Shown: positions 1-8,750, counted from the first letter of the stretch. The stretch: 64,000 bases of DNA from Streptomyces sp. SDr-06 (GCF_003324565.1 NZ_QOLA01000003.1:248001-312000), one strand, 5' to 3'. The notes: generated from the sequence alone by a model not told the origin. Made by a program: numbers and translations.

Positions 1-2
1 CC

Positions 3-482
3 ATCGAACGCCTCGACGGCCGCGTCGAATGGGGCGTCAAGGTCTACGCCCAGCCCGAACGGCAGGCACCGGCACCGGAGGTGAAGGCGGCGACCGGGCG
101 CGACTACCTGCGCCGGCGCCTGGGCCAGCGGCAGTCCCGCGACGAGACCTGGCGGCGGGCCGGAACGCTCGCCCGCGCCCTGCACGCGGAGCTGTGCGAC
201 CGGGCCGAGGCCGAACGGCTCCACCGGCCCCAGAACGCCCAGCTGTCCGGCGAGCCAGGCGAGAACGTTCTCAACGCCGCCTATCTGGTTCCGCGCGAGC
301 GGAGCGAGGAGTTCGTCGCGGCCGTGCGGGACTGCGTTCCGCACATCACGGGCGTCCGCGTGGAAATCACCGGGCCGTGGGCGCCGTACTCCTTCGTCGG
401 CGAAGCGGACGGCGGCCAGGACGCGGACGCCCAGGGCCGGGAAGGCGCGCAGGACCAGCCGGAGGGTGGGGAGAGGCTGTGA
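3..482 (+). CDS. gvpL: Gas vesicle protein GvpL/GvpF family, 5' end outside window
   Basis: This is the C-terminal part of a GvpL/GvpF protein, an accessory component of gas vesicle assembly. The frame is open from the window edge, so the start lies upstream. The first visible residues read RVEWGVKVYA, and a later block VEITGPWAPYSFV (near base 360) closes the domain; both are hallmarks of the family. A charged, Gln/Gly-rich tail of about 25 residues follows. The stop codon overlaps the GTG of the next gene, so the genes are translationally coupled. The order L-S-K matches the 3' end of Streptomyces gvp clusters, which is why I prefer gvpL over gvpF. Family call firm, exact symbol inferred from order. 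Confidence 0.85.
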   Translation: MERLDGRVEWGVKVYAQPERQAPAPEVKAATGRDYLRRRLGQRQSRDETWRRAGTLARALHAELCDRAEAERLHRPQNAQLSGEPGENVLNAAYLVPRERSEEFVAAVRDCVPHITGVRVEITGPWAPYSFVGEADGGQDADAQGREGAQDQPEGGERL

Positions 483-754
483 GCGGCGACGCCGAAGCCC
501 TCGCGCAGCGCGAGGTCGCCCTGGTCGACCTGCTCGACCGGCTGCTCGCCGGAGGCGTGGTCATCACGGGCGACCTGACGCTGCGGATCGCGGACGTCGA
601 TCTCGTACGCATCGACCTGAACGCGCTCGTGAGCTCGGTCAGCGCCCAAGTCCCCTCTCCCTTCACCGAGTTCGACCCGGGCGAGGTCGCCTCGGGCGGG
701 GTCACCGCGCACGAGTTCGAAGACGCGGACGACCGGAAGGAGCCGTCGCGATGA
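479..754 (+). CDS. gvpS: Gas vesicle protein GvpS (GvpA/J-like)
   Basis: A 91-residue protein of the GvpA/GvpJ superfamily, a minor gas vesicle shell or assembly protein. The core LVDLLDRLLAGGVVITGDLT followed by DLVRIDLNALVSSV matches the amphipathic helix-strand-strand-helix pattern of GvpA. The C-terminal 35 residues are acidic and polar and are not part of the fold. The GTG start at 479 overlaps the stop of the preceding gvp gene, and its own stop overlaps the ATG of gvpK (ATGA). The position between gvpL and gvpK supports gvpS rather than gvpA or gvpJ. Confidence 0.85.
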   Translation: MSGDAEALAQREVALVDLLDRLLAGGVVITGDLTLRIADVDLVRIDLNALVSSVSAQVPSPFTEFDPGEVASGGVTAHEFEDADDRKEPSR

Positions 755-1122
755 GCCAGCACACGACCCGGCACCAGCAGGTGAACGGCACGCACCCGCG
801 GCGGGAGGAGCGCGGGAGCGAGCGGAAGGAAGGCGGGGCGCCCCGGCGTCGGGTGGAACTCGACCCCGACACGGTGGAGCGCGATCTCGCCCGGCTCGTC
901 CTGACCGTCGTCGAGCTGCTGCGCCAGCTCATGGAGCGCCAGGCGCTGCGCCGCGTCGAGACCGGCGAGCTCACCGAGGACCAGGAGGAGCGGATCGGGC
1001 TCACGCTGATGCTGCTGGAAAGCAGGATGAGCGAGCTGAGGTCGAAGTTCGGGCTGCGCCCGGAAGATCTCAACATCGACCTCGGCCCGCTCGGCCCCCT
1101 GCTTCCGAGGGAAGGCTCCTAG
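751..1122 (+). CDS. gvpK: Gas vesicle protein GvpK
   Basis: A 123-residue GvpK protein needed for gas vesicle formation; its precise role is unsettled. After a charged N-terminal tail of about 35 residues comes the family core: RVELDPDTVERDLARLVLTVVEL, then LLRQLMERQALRRVETGELTEDQEERIGLTLMLLESRMSEL in pieces, ending DLNIDLGPLGPLL. The ATG overlaps the stop of gvpS by four bases. It is the last gene of the operon; the next gene lies on the other strand 88 bases away. No clear terminator hairpin was seen in that gap. Confidence 0.92.
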   Translation: MSQHTTRHQQVNGTHPRREERGSERKEGGAPRRRVELDPDTVERDLARLVLTVVELLRQLMERQALRRVETGELTEDQEERIGLTLMLLESRMSELRSKFGLRPEDLNIDLGPLGPLLPREGS

Positions 1123-1210
1123 AGTCCACGACTTCTGGAATCCAGGGCTTTCCGGATGTCCGAGAGAGGGGAATTCCGGTGGGAGCGACCAGTGGATCCC
1201 TGGCGGCCGA

Positions 1211-1378
1211 CTACCACCGGTACCAGCGCGACCGGCCGGACGTCGTCGTGCTGCGCATCAGGAATCCGAGCAGCCACACGACGAGCACGACGATCGCGAT
1301 CCACCACAGAACCTTGACCGCGAAGCCGAGACCGAACAGAAGAAGTGCGAGGAGCAGGACCAGCAGAATCGGGACCAT
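1211..1378 (-). CDS. Small hydrophobic membrane protein, 55 residues
   Basis: A short gene easily missed because of its length. Translation from ATG at 1378 gives a 55-residue protein with two hydrophobic segments, VPILLVLLLALLLFGLGF and WWIAIVVLVVWLLGFL, joined by AVKVL, and a basic Ser/Arg/Trp tail ending RSRWYRW. An AGGAGG ribosome site lies about seven bases before the ATG. The pattern LLFGxGFAxKxLWWIAxxxLVVWLLGF is that of the small 'hydrophobic protein' family (DUF5670/lmo0937-like) common in Streptomyces. It is convergent to gvpK. Function is not known; stress or envelope roles are only suspected. Confidence 0.85.
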   Translation of the reverse strand: MVPILLVLLLALLLFGLGFAVKVLWWIAIVVLVVWLLGFLMRSTTTSGRSRWYRW

Positions 1379-1487
1379 GATGTGTACCTCCTGGCGTTCG
1401 AGTTCCCCTGAATTCCCGCCCTAAGCCGCAAGTTGAAACGGGCCCGGACAGCCGGCGCCACCGGACCCGCTCTCCCTTGCGGGAGGC

Positions 1488-2966
1488 TCAAGCGGCCCAG
1501 GGGCGCACCGGCGGCCGGTAGACCGTCAGGGCCTCCGGAAGCTTGTCCAGGACCAACTCCTCGGGTGCCGCGGCCACTTCACCGTCGTACGCCAGTGACG
1601 TGCCCGGCTCCAGGCCCGCCACCCTGAGGCGGGACATCCTGCGCGAGGCGTGGACGGGGGAGCGGTTCAGGGGCCCGGCCAGCGCGGCCGCGAGGAGGCG
1701 GACGCCGGGCAGCCGGCCACCGCGCACCGCGCGCACGTCGAGCAGCCCGTCCGCGAGGTCGAAGCGGCGCGCCGGAGCCGGTCCCAGACGCTGGTAGACG
1801 CAGTTGCCCGCGAACAGCAACCACAGCTCCGGGCGGCTGCCCGCCGGATCCTTGCGCAACGGCCGCTCCCCGCGCAGCACCTCGTACGAGCCGAGAATGC
1901 CCGCGGCCCAGCTGCCGATCCGCGGCGACCAGCGCTCGCGCACCCGCACCAGCTCCGGATAGACGCCGAGGCTGAACGTGTTGAGGAAGTACCCCGCCTC
2001 CGCGCCATCGGGACCGGGCCGGAAGCGGCCGAGATCCACCCGTACGGCATCCCCCGAGGCCAGCGCCCGGCAGGTGTCCTGGACCTCCTCGATGCCGAGG
2101 TCGAGGGCGAAGTGGTTCAGGGTGCCGCCGGGGAACACGGCGAGCGGCACACCGACGCGGGCCGCGACCGCCGCCGCCAGGTTCACGGTGCCGTCGCCGC
2201 CGCACACCCCGAGCACCCGGCCGCGGCCCGCGGCCTTCTCCAGGGCCCCCGGCAGGTCGTCCGGGTCGCACTCGACGACCTCGGCGAGCGGGAGCGCGGC
2301 CCGTATCAGCGCCGCCTTCGCCAGCGCGGTGCCGGAGCCGCGGTTGGCCACGACCACCAGGTCCTGGCCCGCGGGCAGCGCCGGGGCCTCGGCGTGCGGG
2401 CGGCCGGGCGGCGGGAGCTGGGTGCGGGTCGGCACGAGCCCGCGGATCGCGAACGCGGCGCCCACCCCGAGCGCCGCGCCCGCCACCACGTCACCCGGAT
2501 AGTGAACCCCGGTGTACACACGGGACGCCGCCACCGAGAACCCCACCGGCGCCAGGGCCGCGCCCCAGGCCCGCGACTCCAGGGCCACGCCGGTCACGAA
2601 GGCCGCGGCGGAGGCGGCGTGGCCCGACGGGAACGACGTGGTGATCGGGCTGCGCTTCAACTGGCGTACCAGTGGCACCGCGTCGAGCAGCGGGCGGGCC
2701 CGGCGCACCGAGCGCTTGGCCACGGTGTTCACGGTCAGCGAGGCCAGCGTGAGCGAGGCGAGACCGCGCAGTGCCGCCCGGCGGGCGCGGGGAGAGCGGG
2801 TCGCGCCCATCGCGGTGGCCGTCGCGAACCACAGGGCGCCGTGGTTGGCGGCCCGGCTCAGCCGGGGCAGCACGGCCTCCGCGGCCGGCCAGTTGCGGGT
2901 GGCGGCGAAGTGGAACAGCGCCTTGTCGCGGGCGCCGAGTCGCTTGTGCCAAGTCGAGTGCTTCAT
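1488..2966 (-). CDS. PAP2 phosphatase / diacylglycerol kinase-like fusion
   Basis: A 492-residue fusion of a PAP2 lipid phosphatase and a DAGK/sphingosine kinase-type catalytic domain. The N-terminal half carries the three PAP2 motifs: KRSVRRARP, FPSGHAAS and SRVYTGVHYPGD, in a helical membrane-like region. The C-terminal half carries the kinase signatures GGDGTVNLAA and FPGGTLNHFALDLGI. The combination suggests dephosphorylation and rephosphorylation of a lipid at the membrane, but the substrate cannot be read from sequence. The start at 2966 (MKHSTWHKRLG) is chosen because it begins the conserved region; upstream in-frame codons look non-coding. Its ribosome site is weak. It is divergent from the VOC gene. 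Confidence 0.88.
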   Translation of the reverse strand: MKHSTWHKRLGARDKALFHFAATRNWPAAEAVLPRLSRAANHGALWFATATAMGATRSPRARRAALRGLASLTLASLTVNTVAKRSVRRARPLLDAVPLVRQLKRSPITTSFPSGHAASAAAFVTGVALESRAWGAALAPVGFSVAASRVYTGVHYPGDVVAGAALGVGAAFAIRGLVPTRTQLPPPGRPHAEAPALPAGQDLVVVANRGSGTALAKAALIRAALPLAEVVECDPDDLPGALEKAAGRGRVLGVCGGDGTVNLAAAVAARVGVPLAVFPGGTLNHFALDLGIEEVQDTCRALASGDAVRVDLGRFRPGPDGAEAGYFLNTFSLGVYPELVRVRERWSPRIGSWAAGILGSYEVLRGERPLRKDPAGSRPELWLLFAGNCVYQRLGPAPARRFDLADGLLDVRAVRGGRLPGVRLLAAALAGPLNRSPVHASRRMSRLRVAGLEPGTSLAYDGEVAAAPEELVLDKLPEALTVYRPPVRPWAA

Positions 2967-3147
2967 GGCGCGCGGGTACCCTGGCGCCCCGCGCCCAACC
3001 GGTCCCACCTGCGGCGCGGCTCGACACGACCCGCCCCTTCCGTCCCCCGTGTCGCGGAAAACATGTGCGCCGGGGCGCGCGCCGTAGTAGTCCTGAGGAG
3101 TCCCACAGCTCTGCCCGTTGCCCTGCCCTTCTTCTCCGGAGTCGTCG

Positions 3148-3495
3148 ATGGCCGTACGTCGTGTGGTGCCCAACATCCAGTCGGAGTCCGTGCGGGAGAA
3201 CAAGGAGTTCTACGGCCTGCTGGGTTTCGAGGAGGTCATGAACCACGGATGGATCATGACGCTCGCCTCGCCGTCCAGCCCGGGAGCGCAGGTGAGTTTC
3301 ATGGCCGACGACAAGACCGCCCCGCTCACGCCCGACCTGAGCGTGGAGGTGGACGACGTGGACGCGGCCTACGCCCTCATGCGCGAGCACGGCGCGGAGA
3401 TCGTCCATCCGCTCCAGGACGAGGAGTGGGGAGTGCGACGCTTCTTCGTCCGCGACCCCAATGGCCGCGTGATCAACGTCCTGGGACACCGCTGA
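3148..3495 (+). CDS. VOC (glyoxalase/bleomycin-resistance) family protein
   Basis: A 115-residue protein of the vicinal oxygen chelate fold. The N-terminal half reads VVPNIQSESVRENKEFYGLLGFEEVM, a typical first beta-alpha-beta module. The second module includes VEVDDVDAAYALMREHGAEIVHPL and closes with GVRRFFVRDPNGRVINVLGH, where the usual metal-binding E/H is replaced within the VINVLGH strand. It resembles AraC-type 'glyoxalase superfamily' small proteins that may bind rather than convert a ligand. Start 3148 follows GGAG. Substrate unknown. Confidence 0.85.
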   Translation: MAVRRVVPNIQSESVRENKEFYGLLGFEEVMNHGWIMTLASPSSPGAQVSFMADDKTAPLTPDLSVEVDDVDAAYALMREHGAEIVHPLQDEEWGVRRFFVRDPNGRVINVLGHR

Positions 3496-3777
3496 CGTGT
3501 GCCTGCCCCGGCGGCCCTGTGCGCCTGAGCCCCTGCGGGCCCCGCACGCCCGGGACCCCTCGTGCCCCATGGGCGCGGACGGGCAACTCCTGTAACAGTT
3601 AGGCGAGTTCGCGGTCCGCGAGGTCGCCGCGTTCTCAGGAGCGGGCTCTTCGCCGAGCCCGTGACGCCGCCGCCCGGCGCCGACGTCCAGACCAGGCTGC
3701 CGTCCCAGCAGCGCCGACGGGGGCGGCCCGGCCGGGTGGGACGCGCTCCCGTCCGGCAGAACGGGGCTACGCGGCGC

Positions 3778-4161
3778 TCAGACCGGGCGTTCGGCAGGGT
3801 GGGCCACGTCGCCGAGGCTCACCATGCCCAGCGGGCGCCCCTGCGCCACCACCGGCAGCCGGCGCACCGCGTGCCGGCGCATCAACGACACCGCCTCGGC
3901 CACCTCGTCGTCCGGGCCCACGCACACCGGAGCCCGGGTGCACACCGCCTGCGCGCTGACCGCCAGCGGATCGACGCCCTCGGCCACCGCCCGCAGCGCG
4001 ATGTCCCGGTCCGTCAGCACCCCGATGACCAGCCCGGCCCGGGTCACCAGCACATTCCCGCTGCCCTGGGCCCGCATCAGCCGCGCCGCCTCCACCAGTG
4101 AGGCGTCGCAGTGCACCGCGCACACGCCCACCGTCATCACATCCCGCACGAAACGTGCCAT
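3778..4161 (-). CDS. CBS domain-pair protein
   Basis: A 127-residue protein made of two CBS domains and nothing else. The first runs from VRDVMTVGVCAVHCDASLVEAARLM to GVLTDRDIALRAV; the second from CTRAPVCVGPDDEVAEAVSLM to RRLPVVAQGRPLGMVSLGDVA. The pairs GVLTDRDI and GMVSLGDV are the characteristic ends of CBS repeats. Such modules bind adenine nucleotides and sense energy state. It is divergent from the sigma factor at 4444, with about 280 bases between, so shared stress regulation is plausible but not shown. Confidence 0.9.
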   Translation of the reverse strand: MARFVRDVMTVGVCAVHCDASLVEAARLMRAQGSGNVLVTRAGLVIGVLTDRDIALRAVAEGVDPLAVSAQAVCTRAPVCVGPDDEVAEAVSLMRRHAVRRLPVVAQGRPLGMVSLGDVAHPAERPV

Positions 4162-4443
4162 GGCTTCACGCCCCGTCTTCCTCGATCCCGCTGTGGCGCG
4201 GCCCCGTTGGGCCCCGCGCGCGGGACCGGGTACCGGGCTCCGGCCGGGGGAAACGCGTCCCCGACGCCATTCGCACAACAGCACGTTTGGCCCTGCGGAC
4301 TCCGGGCAGGCGAACCTCGTGCTTCGGACCGGAGGCACGTCCGTGGGAGCGGCTGTCCGCTCCGGGCGTCCGGCCACGCTGCCCGGCCGCAGGCTCCCCG
4401 GTGACAACCATCCGCCGCACCGTTTCAGGGAGCTGGATCGCAT

Positions 4444-5460
4444 ATGCGTACCAACACCACGGCGAAGCACAGGCATCCGCACGACGACGCACCGAGGACC
4501 GCCGCCGCCTTCGAACGGCTCGCGGCACTGCCCGAGGGCCCCGAACGCGACGCACTGCGCCAGGAACTCGTCCGTGCCTGGCTGCCCATGTCCGAGCGGC
4601 TCGCCGGGCGCTTCCGCAACCGCGGCGAGGCGCTGGAGGACCTCCGCCAGGTCGCGGCGCTCGGCCTGGTCAAGGCCGTCGACCGGTACGACCCCAGCCG
4701 CGGCGCCGCGTTCGAGAGCTACGCCGTGCCCACCATCACGGGCGAGATCAAGCGGCACTTCCGCGACCACATGTGGACGCTCCATGTGCCGCGCCGAGTA
4801 CAGGACTTGAGGGGACGGGTGCGAGCGGCGACGCAGGAGCTCGCGGCGAGCGCGGACGGTCAGCGGCCGAGCGTGGCCGACCTCGTCGCGCACACCGGGA
4901 TGACCGAGGGCGAGATCAGGGCCGGGCTCGAAGCCATCGACAGCTTCAGCGCCCTGTCCCTCGACGCCGAACTCCCCGGCGGCGAGGACGGATACAGCCT
5001 GAGCGACTCGCTCGGCAGCGCCGACCCGGCCCTCGACACCGTCGTCGACCGCGAGTCCGTCAAGCGCGGCCTGCGCTGCCTGCCCGAGCGCGAACGCAAG
5101 ATCCTCTACATGCGGTTCTTCCGCGACATGACCCAGAGCCGGATAGCCGAGGACCTCGGCATCTCGCAGATGCACGTGTCCCGGCTCCTCACGCGCTGCT
5201 GCACCCGTCTGCGGGACCAGGCCCTGCGGGATCCGCACGACGATCAGCGGCGGCCGACCCGTCCGTCCCATCGTTCCGCGCGGAGCGGGGCCGGGGCGGG
5301 CGAGCGTCCGGAGGGGAAGTCGAAGGCGAAGCTGCGGGCCGCGGCGCCGCCGGCGCAGGGGGCGTCGCGGACGCGCAGGACTCCTCGCGCGGATCAACTG
5401 ACGTGCATGGAGCGGAATCTGCCGCCTCGCCAGGACCGTCAGGAGCCGGACGCCGCATAG
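4444..5460 (+). CDS. RNA polymerase sigma factor, SigB/SigF/SigG family
   Basis: A 338-residue sigma factor of the SigB/SigF stress group. Region 2 is clear (RGEALEDLRQVAALGLVKAVDRYDPSRGAAFESYAVPTITGEIKRHFRD in pieces), with the diagnostic HVPRRVQDLR. Region 3 follows (RPSVADLVAHTGMTEGEI), and region 4 ends with LPERERKILYMRFFRDMTQSRIAEDLGISQMHVSRLL. Streptomyces encodes about nine such paralogues, so I give no symbol. The last 80 residues are low-complexity, Arg/Pro/Ala-rich and lie antisense to the 3' end of the PAS-GAF gene. No anti-sigma gene is adjacent. The start at 4444 (CATATG) is the only one giving a standard N-terminus. Confidence 0.93.
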   Translation: MRTNTTAKHRHPHDDAPRTAAAFERLAALPEGPERDALRQELVRAWLPMSERLAGRFRNRGEALEDLRQVAALGLVKAVDRYDPSRGAAFESYAVPTITGEIKRHFRDHMWTLHVPRRVQDLRGRVRAATQELAASADGQRPSVADLVAHTGMTEGEIRAGLEAIDSFSALSLDAELPGGEDGYSLSDSLGSADPALDTVVDRESVKRGLRCLPERERKILYMRFFRDMTQSRIAEDLGISQMHVSRLLTRCCTRLRDQALRDPHDDQRRPTRPSHRSARSGAGAGERPEGKSKAKLRAAAPPAQGASRTRRTPRADQLTCMERNLPPRQDRQEPDAA

Positions 5461-6568
5461 CCAGCGTGATGTGACGCGCCATCACGTCCATCGCCCGCCC
5501 CTCCGCCATCGAGAAGGGGCGGGCCGACCCGGTGCGGAACAGGGTGAGCACCCCCGTCACCGGCCCCGGCGCCCCGAGCGGCACGCACATCAGGGACGAC
5601 ACCTCCGCGCGGGCGAGCATCGGAGTCCCCGAGGGGTCGTGACCGAAGCCGTCGGCGTCCTCGGGCTGGACCTGGAGAGCCCCGTTCCCGGCCCGCGCCG
5701 CCTCCAGCACCAGCGGGCAGCGCGCCGGGTCCTGCCCGGCCACCGCGTGCAGCAGCGGAGCCGCCGCCGGACCCGAGGGGCCCAGTACCACCGCACGGCG
5801 CAGCCCGCCCTCGACCAGATCGCACACGATCCAGTCGGCGAACCGGCCGCACAGCACGCGCGCGGCCCCGCCCACCAGCAACTCGCGCTCGCCCGTGTGG
5901 AGTTGCAGCAAGGTGGACGCCATGAGGTCAATCACGTCCATGAGTTCGGCATGCCGGGTCGACTCGGCGAGATCGGGGAGCGCGGGCGGCGGGGGAGCGG
6001 CCGCCGAGCCGCGCGCGCTGCCCGCCTGGAACACCACGAGCACCGCCGACTGCGCCTCGTCCGGCGGCCGCAGCGCCGTCAAGGTCGCCAACAGGGGCTC
6101 GTCGGGACGCTGTTGGAGGTGCACGGTGAGACCCCGGTCGCCCTCGCCCCGGGCCACCGCTGCGGCCTGCGAACGGAACGCCGCTCGGTCGCCCGGGGTG
6201 AGCAGCGCGGCCAGCGGCCGCCCCGTGGCGTACCCCGCGCGGACGCCGGTCAGGCCGGTCGCCGCGAAGTTCAGACGGCGTACCACCGTCTCCCGGTCGA
6301 CCAGCGCCACCGGCAACGGCAGCCGCTGGAACAGCGCCTTCAGCAGCTGCCGCTCCTGTCGCTCCCCAGGTGAAGGGGATCCGGTGGCGGCCATGATCCG
6401 CTCGTAGCGCGGCCACAACTGCTCCGCCACATGCTGGAGTTCGAAGAGCGCCGCGTCCAGCACCGTCAACTGTTCCCCCGCCGGGCGAGCGCGCGCGGTG
6501 CGCAGCTCGCCCACCCGTCTGACGAAATCCGCCAGTTCCTCGCCGAAGTCGTCCTCCGTTTGCGTCAT
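5189..6568 (-). CDS. PAS and GAF domain sensor protein
   Basis: A 459-residue soluble sensor. A helical N-terminus (to about residue 70) leads into a PAS domain (about 80-185: LLKALFQRLPLPVALVDRETVVRRLN, then TGVRAGYATGRPL) and a GAF domain (about 215-375: DVIDLMASTLLQLHTGERELLVGGAARVL in pieces, ending VTGVLTLFRTGSARPFSMAEGRAMDVMARHI in pieces). No kinase or phosphatase domain follows; the last 85 residues are Pro/Ala/Ser-rich. That tail overlaps the sigma factor 3' end by 272 bases on the other strand. Adjacent sigma, CBS and GAF-ANTAR genes suggest a stress-sensing group. Ligand unknown. Confidence 0.88.
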   Translation of the reverse strand: MTQTEDDFGEELADFVRRVGELRTARARPAGEQLTVLDAALFELQHVAEQLWPRYERIMAATGSPSPGERQERQLLKALFQRLPLPVALVDRETVVRRLNFAATGLTGVRAGYATGRPLAALLTPGDRAAFRSQAAAVARGEGDRGLTVHLQQRPDEPLLATLTALRPPDEAQSAVLVVFQAGSARGSAAAPPPPALPDLAESTRHAELMDVIDLMASTLLQLHTGERELLVGGAARVLCGRFADWIVCDLVEGGLRRAVVLGPSGPAAAPLLHAVAGQDPARCPLVLEAARAGNGALQVQPEDADGFGHDPSGTPMLARAEVSSLMCVPLGAPGPVTGVLTLFRTGSARPFSMAEGRAMDVMARHITLAMRRPAPDGPGEAADSAPCTSVDPREESCASATPPAPAAPRPAASPSTSPPDARPPRPRSARNDGTDGSAAADRRADPAGPGPADGCSSA

Positions 6569-6658
6569 GGGAGAAAGCTAGCCCCCCGCGCCGGTGCCCG
6601 GGGGCCACCGTTTCGGGCCCCGCGGGCCGGGAAGCCGCAGCATGAGGAGGTCTTCGCG

Positions 6659-7369
6659 ATGCTGACCGAGCCGGAACACCAGGAACCCGAGACCACCACC
6701 ACCGCCCGACGGCTCTCCCTGCTCGCCGAACAGTCCGCACGCTGTGCACCAGCCTGCTGCGGGGCCGTCGCCACCATCTCCGCCAGCGGACCCGAACGCC
6801 GGGTCACCGCCACCCACCCCGACCTCGCGCCGCTCGCCTCCGTCCAACTCGCCTGCGGCGACGGGCCGATACCGAGCGCGCTCAGCGCGGGCGAACCCGT
6901 GGACACCGAGGACCTGCTGACGGAGGACCGCTGGCCCGGCTACCGCGCCCTGGCCCTCGAATCGGGCGTACGCTCCTGCGTCACCCTCCCCTTCCGCCGG
7001 TCCGGCATCGAGGTCACGGTCAGCCTGTACGGCTTCCGCCCCGGCTCGCTGACCCCCCTCGTGCGCGGCCCGGTGGGCGCCCTGGCCCAGGAGACCACCA
7101 CCGCCCTGGTCCGCGACCGCCGCTACCGCGCGGCTCTCGCCGAGGTCGAACAACTGGAGACGGCGCTGCGCTCGCGCCCGGTCATCGACCAGGCCAGCGG
7201 CATCGTCATGCATGTCCTGGCCTGCGAGGCCGACGAAGCCTTCGCCATCCTGCGCACCATCTCCCAGCGCGCCAACCGCAAACTCGCCGACGTCGCCGAA
7301 GCGGTCGTCCGCACCAAGGGCCGCGGCCTGGAATCCGAACTCTCGGCGCTGGCGGCCCCGGCCGACTGA
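6659..7369 (+). CDS. GAF-ANTAR domain protein, probable RNA-binding antiterminator
   Basis: A 236-residue protein with an N-terminal GAF domain (about 15-150) and a C-terminal ANTAR domain (about 160-225). The ANTAR motif is evident: LETALRSRPVIDQASGIVMHVLACEADEAFAILRTISQRANRKLADVAEAVV in pieces, with the conserved Ala/Gly and aromatic spacing. ANTAR proteins bind paired RNA hairpins and prevent termination; GAF domains bind small ligands. The ATG at 6659 follows a perfect AGGAGG. It is divergent from the PAS-GAF gene 90 bases upstream. Confidence 0.9.
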   Translation: MLTEPEHQEPETTTTARRLSLLAEQSARCAPACCGAVATISASGPERRVTATHPDLAPLASVQLACGDGPIPSALSAGEPVDTEDLLTEDRWPGYRALALESGVRSCVTLPFRRSGIEVTVSLYGFRPGSLTPLVRGPVGALAQETTTALVRDRRYRAALAEVEQLETALRSRPVIDQASGIVMHVLACEADEAFAILRTISQRANRKLADVAEAVVRTKGRGLESELSALAAPAD

Positions 7370-7484
7370 TCCCCGCCGGGCGCGGGGGCGCCAGGCACCC
7401 GTACAAGCGGCGCCCCGCGCCAAACCTCCGTATAAAGGCAGGAAAGGCATGGCTCGCGCGGGACGGGGCCAAGGAGGGAACGGC

Positions 7485-8702
7485 ATGCAGGGGACGGCCG
7501 CCGAAGGGCGCGGGCCGGTGCGCTACGGCCCACCCGCCCCGGAGCCGGGACTGCCCGTACTCCCGGAACTCGCCGCCGCGCTCGCCGCCGGGGCCCCGCG
7601 CACCGAACCCGAGCCACCCGGCGGCGGCCCCGAACTGCGCGAGGCGGCTCGCGGCTACTGGCTCCGGCGCGGACTGCCCACCCCCGCGGACCGGATCGTC
7701 GCGGCCCCCGGCGCCCAGCCCCTCCTGATCGCCCTGCTCGGCGCGTACGGCGGTGACGTGCTCATGCCCCGACCGTGCCCGGCGTGGTGGACCCCGCAGG
7801 CCAGGCTGCTCGGCCGGGCCGTCTACCACGTGCCCACCCCGGCCGAGTGCGGCGGCGTGCCCGATCCGTACGCCCTGCTCGAAACGGTGCGCCGGGTGCG
7901 GGCCGAGGGTGGCGATCCCCGGCTCCTGCTGCTCTGCGTCGCCGATGACCCGACCGCCACCGTGGCGCCGCCCGAGACGGTCCGCGAGGCCTGCGAGGCG
8001 GCCGTGGACGAGGGGCTGCACATCATCAGCGACGAAACCTGGCGCGACACCGTCCACCGCCCGCACGAGACGGTGCCGCTCAGTCCCGCCGAGATGTGCC
8101 CCGAGGACGTGACCGTCCTCTGCGACCTCGGCGGCGCGTTCACCCCGCCCGGCTGGCCCGCCGCCATCGCCCGCTTCCCCGGCACCGAGGCCGCCGAACC
8201 GCGCCGGGCCCGCACCCTGGACATCCTCGCCGCGCTCGGCGCTGCCGTCGCCGCGCCCGTCGCCGCGGCCGCCACCCTCGCCCTCACCGAACCCGCCCCC
8301 GTCGTCGACCGCGTGCGCCGGGCCGCGGCCCTGCACGCCCGCGTCGCGGCCGCGGCCCACCACGCGGTGCTGGAAGCGGGCGCCCTGGCCAGGCCTCCCG
8401 AGACCGGCCGTCATCTCTACGTCGACCTCGGTCCGTTCCGCACCGCCCTCGCCGCGCGCGGCGTCACCGACTCGATGGAACTGGAGGACTACCTCACTGC
8501 TCGCCTCGCCGCCCCCACCCCCGGCGGCCACCGCTTCGACGACGACCTCGGCGCCCTGCGCGCCCGCCTGTCCACCGGCCCCCTCCTCGGCTCGACCGAA
8601 GACCAACGCCAAGCATCCCTGGCGGCCCCCGACCCCCTGCAACTCCCGCACGTGCGCGCTGCGTTGAGCCGATTCGGGGAGGTGCTCGGGGGGCTGGGGT
8701 GA
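7485..8702 (+). CDS. Aminotransferase-fold (PLP fold type I) protein lacking lysine, likely pseudoenzyme
   Basis: A 405-residue protein resembling class I/II aminotransferases. Recognisable blocks are IVAAPGAQPLLIALLG (cofactor loop), VLMPRPCPAWWTPQARLLG, HIISDETWRD (normally SDEIYxD) and CDLGGAFTPPGWP (normally SxSKxFxxPGWR). The Schiff-base lysine position is Gly at about residue 217. The whole translation contains no lysine, so no internal aldimine can form. It may bind a ligand or PLP non-covalently, or be a regulatory relative. The start at 7485 follows AAGGAGG; an alternative ATG at 7449 adds 12 residues and no lysine. It sits 115 bases after the GAF-ANTAR gene. Confidence 0.8.
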   Translation: MQGTAAEGRGPVRYGPPAPEPGLPVLPELAAALAAGAPRTEPEPPGGGPELREAARGYWLRRGLPTPADRIVAAPGAQPLLIALLGAYGGDVLMPRPCPAWWTPQARLLGRAVYHVPTPAECGGVPDPYALLETVRRVRAEGGDPRLLLLCVADDPTATVAPPETVREACEAAVDEGLHIISDETWRDTVHRPHETVPLSPAEMCPEDVTVLCDLGGAFTPPGWPAAIARFPGTEAAEPRRARTLDILAALGAAVAAPVAAAATLALTEPAPVVDRVRRAAALHARVAAAAHHAVLEAGALARPPETGRHLYVDLGPFRTALAARGVTDSMELEDYLTARLAAPTPGGHRFDDDLGALRARLSTGPLLGSTEDQRQASLAAPDPLQLPHVRAALSRFGEVLGGLG

Positions 8703-8750
8703 GCGGGGGCGCCGGCGGGTGGCTGGGGTCCATCGGGCGAGAGGGCGCGT

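Noticed and set aside
4206..4233. SigB-type promoter (GTTG ... GGGTAC) upstream of the sigma gene
   Set aside because: The spacing of 18 bases is longer than the usual 14-16 and the first element is imperfect.
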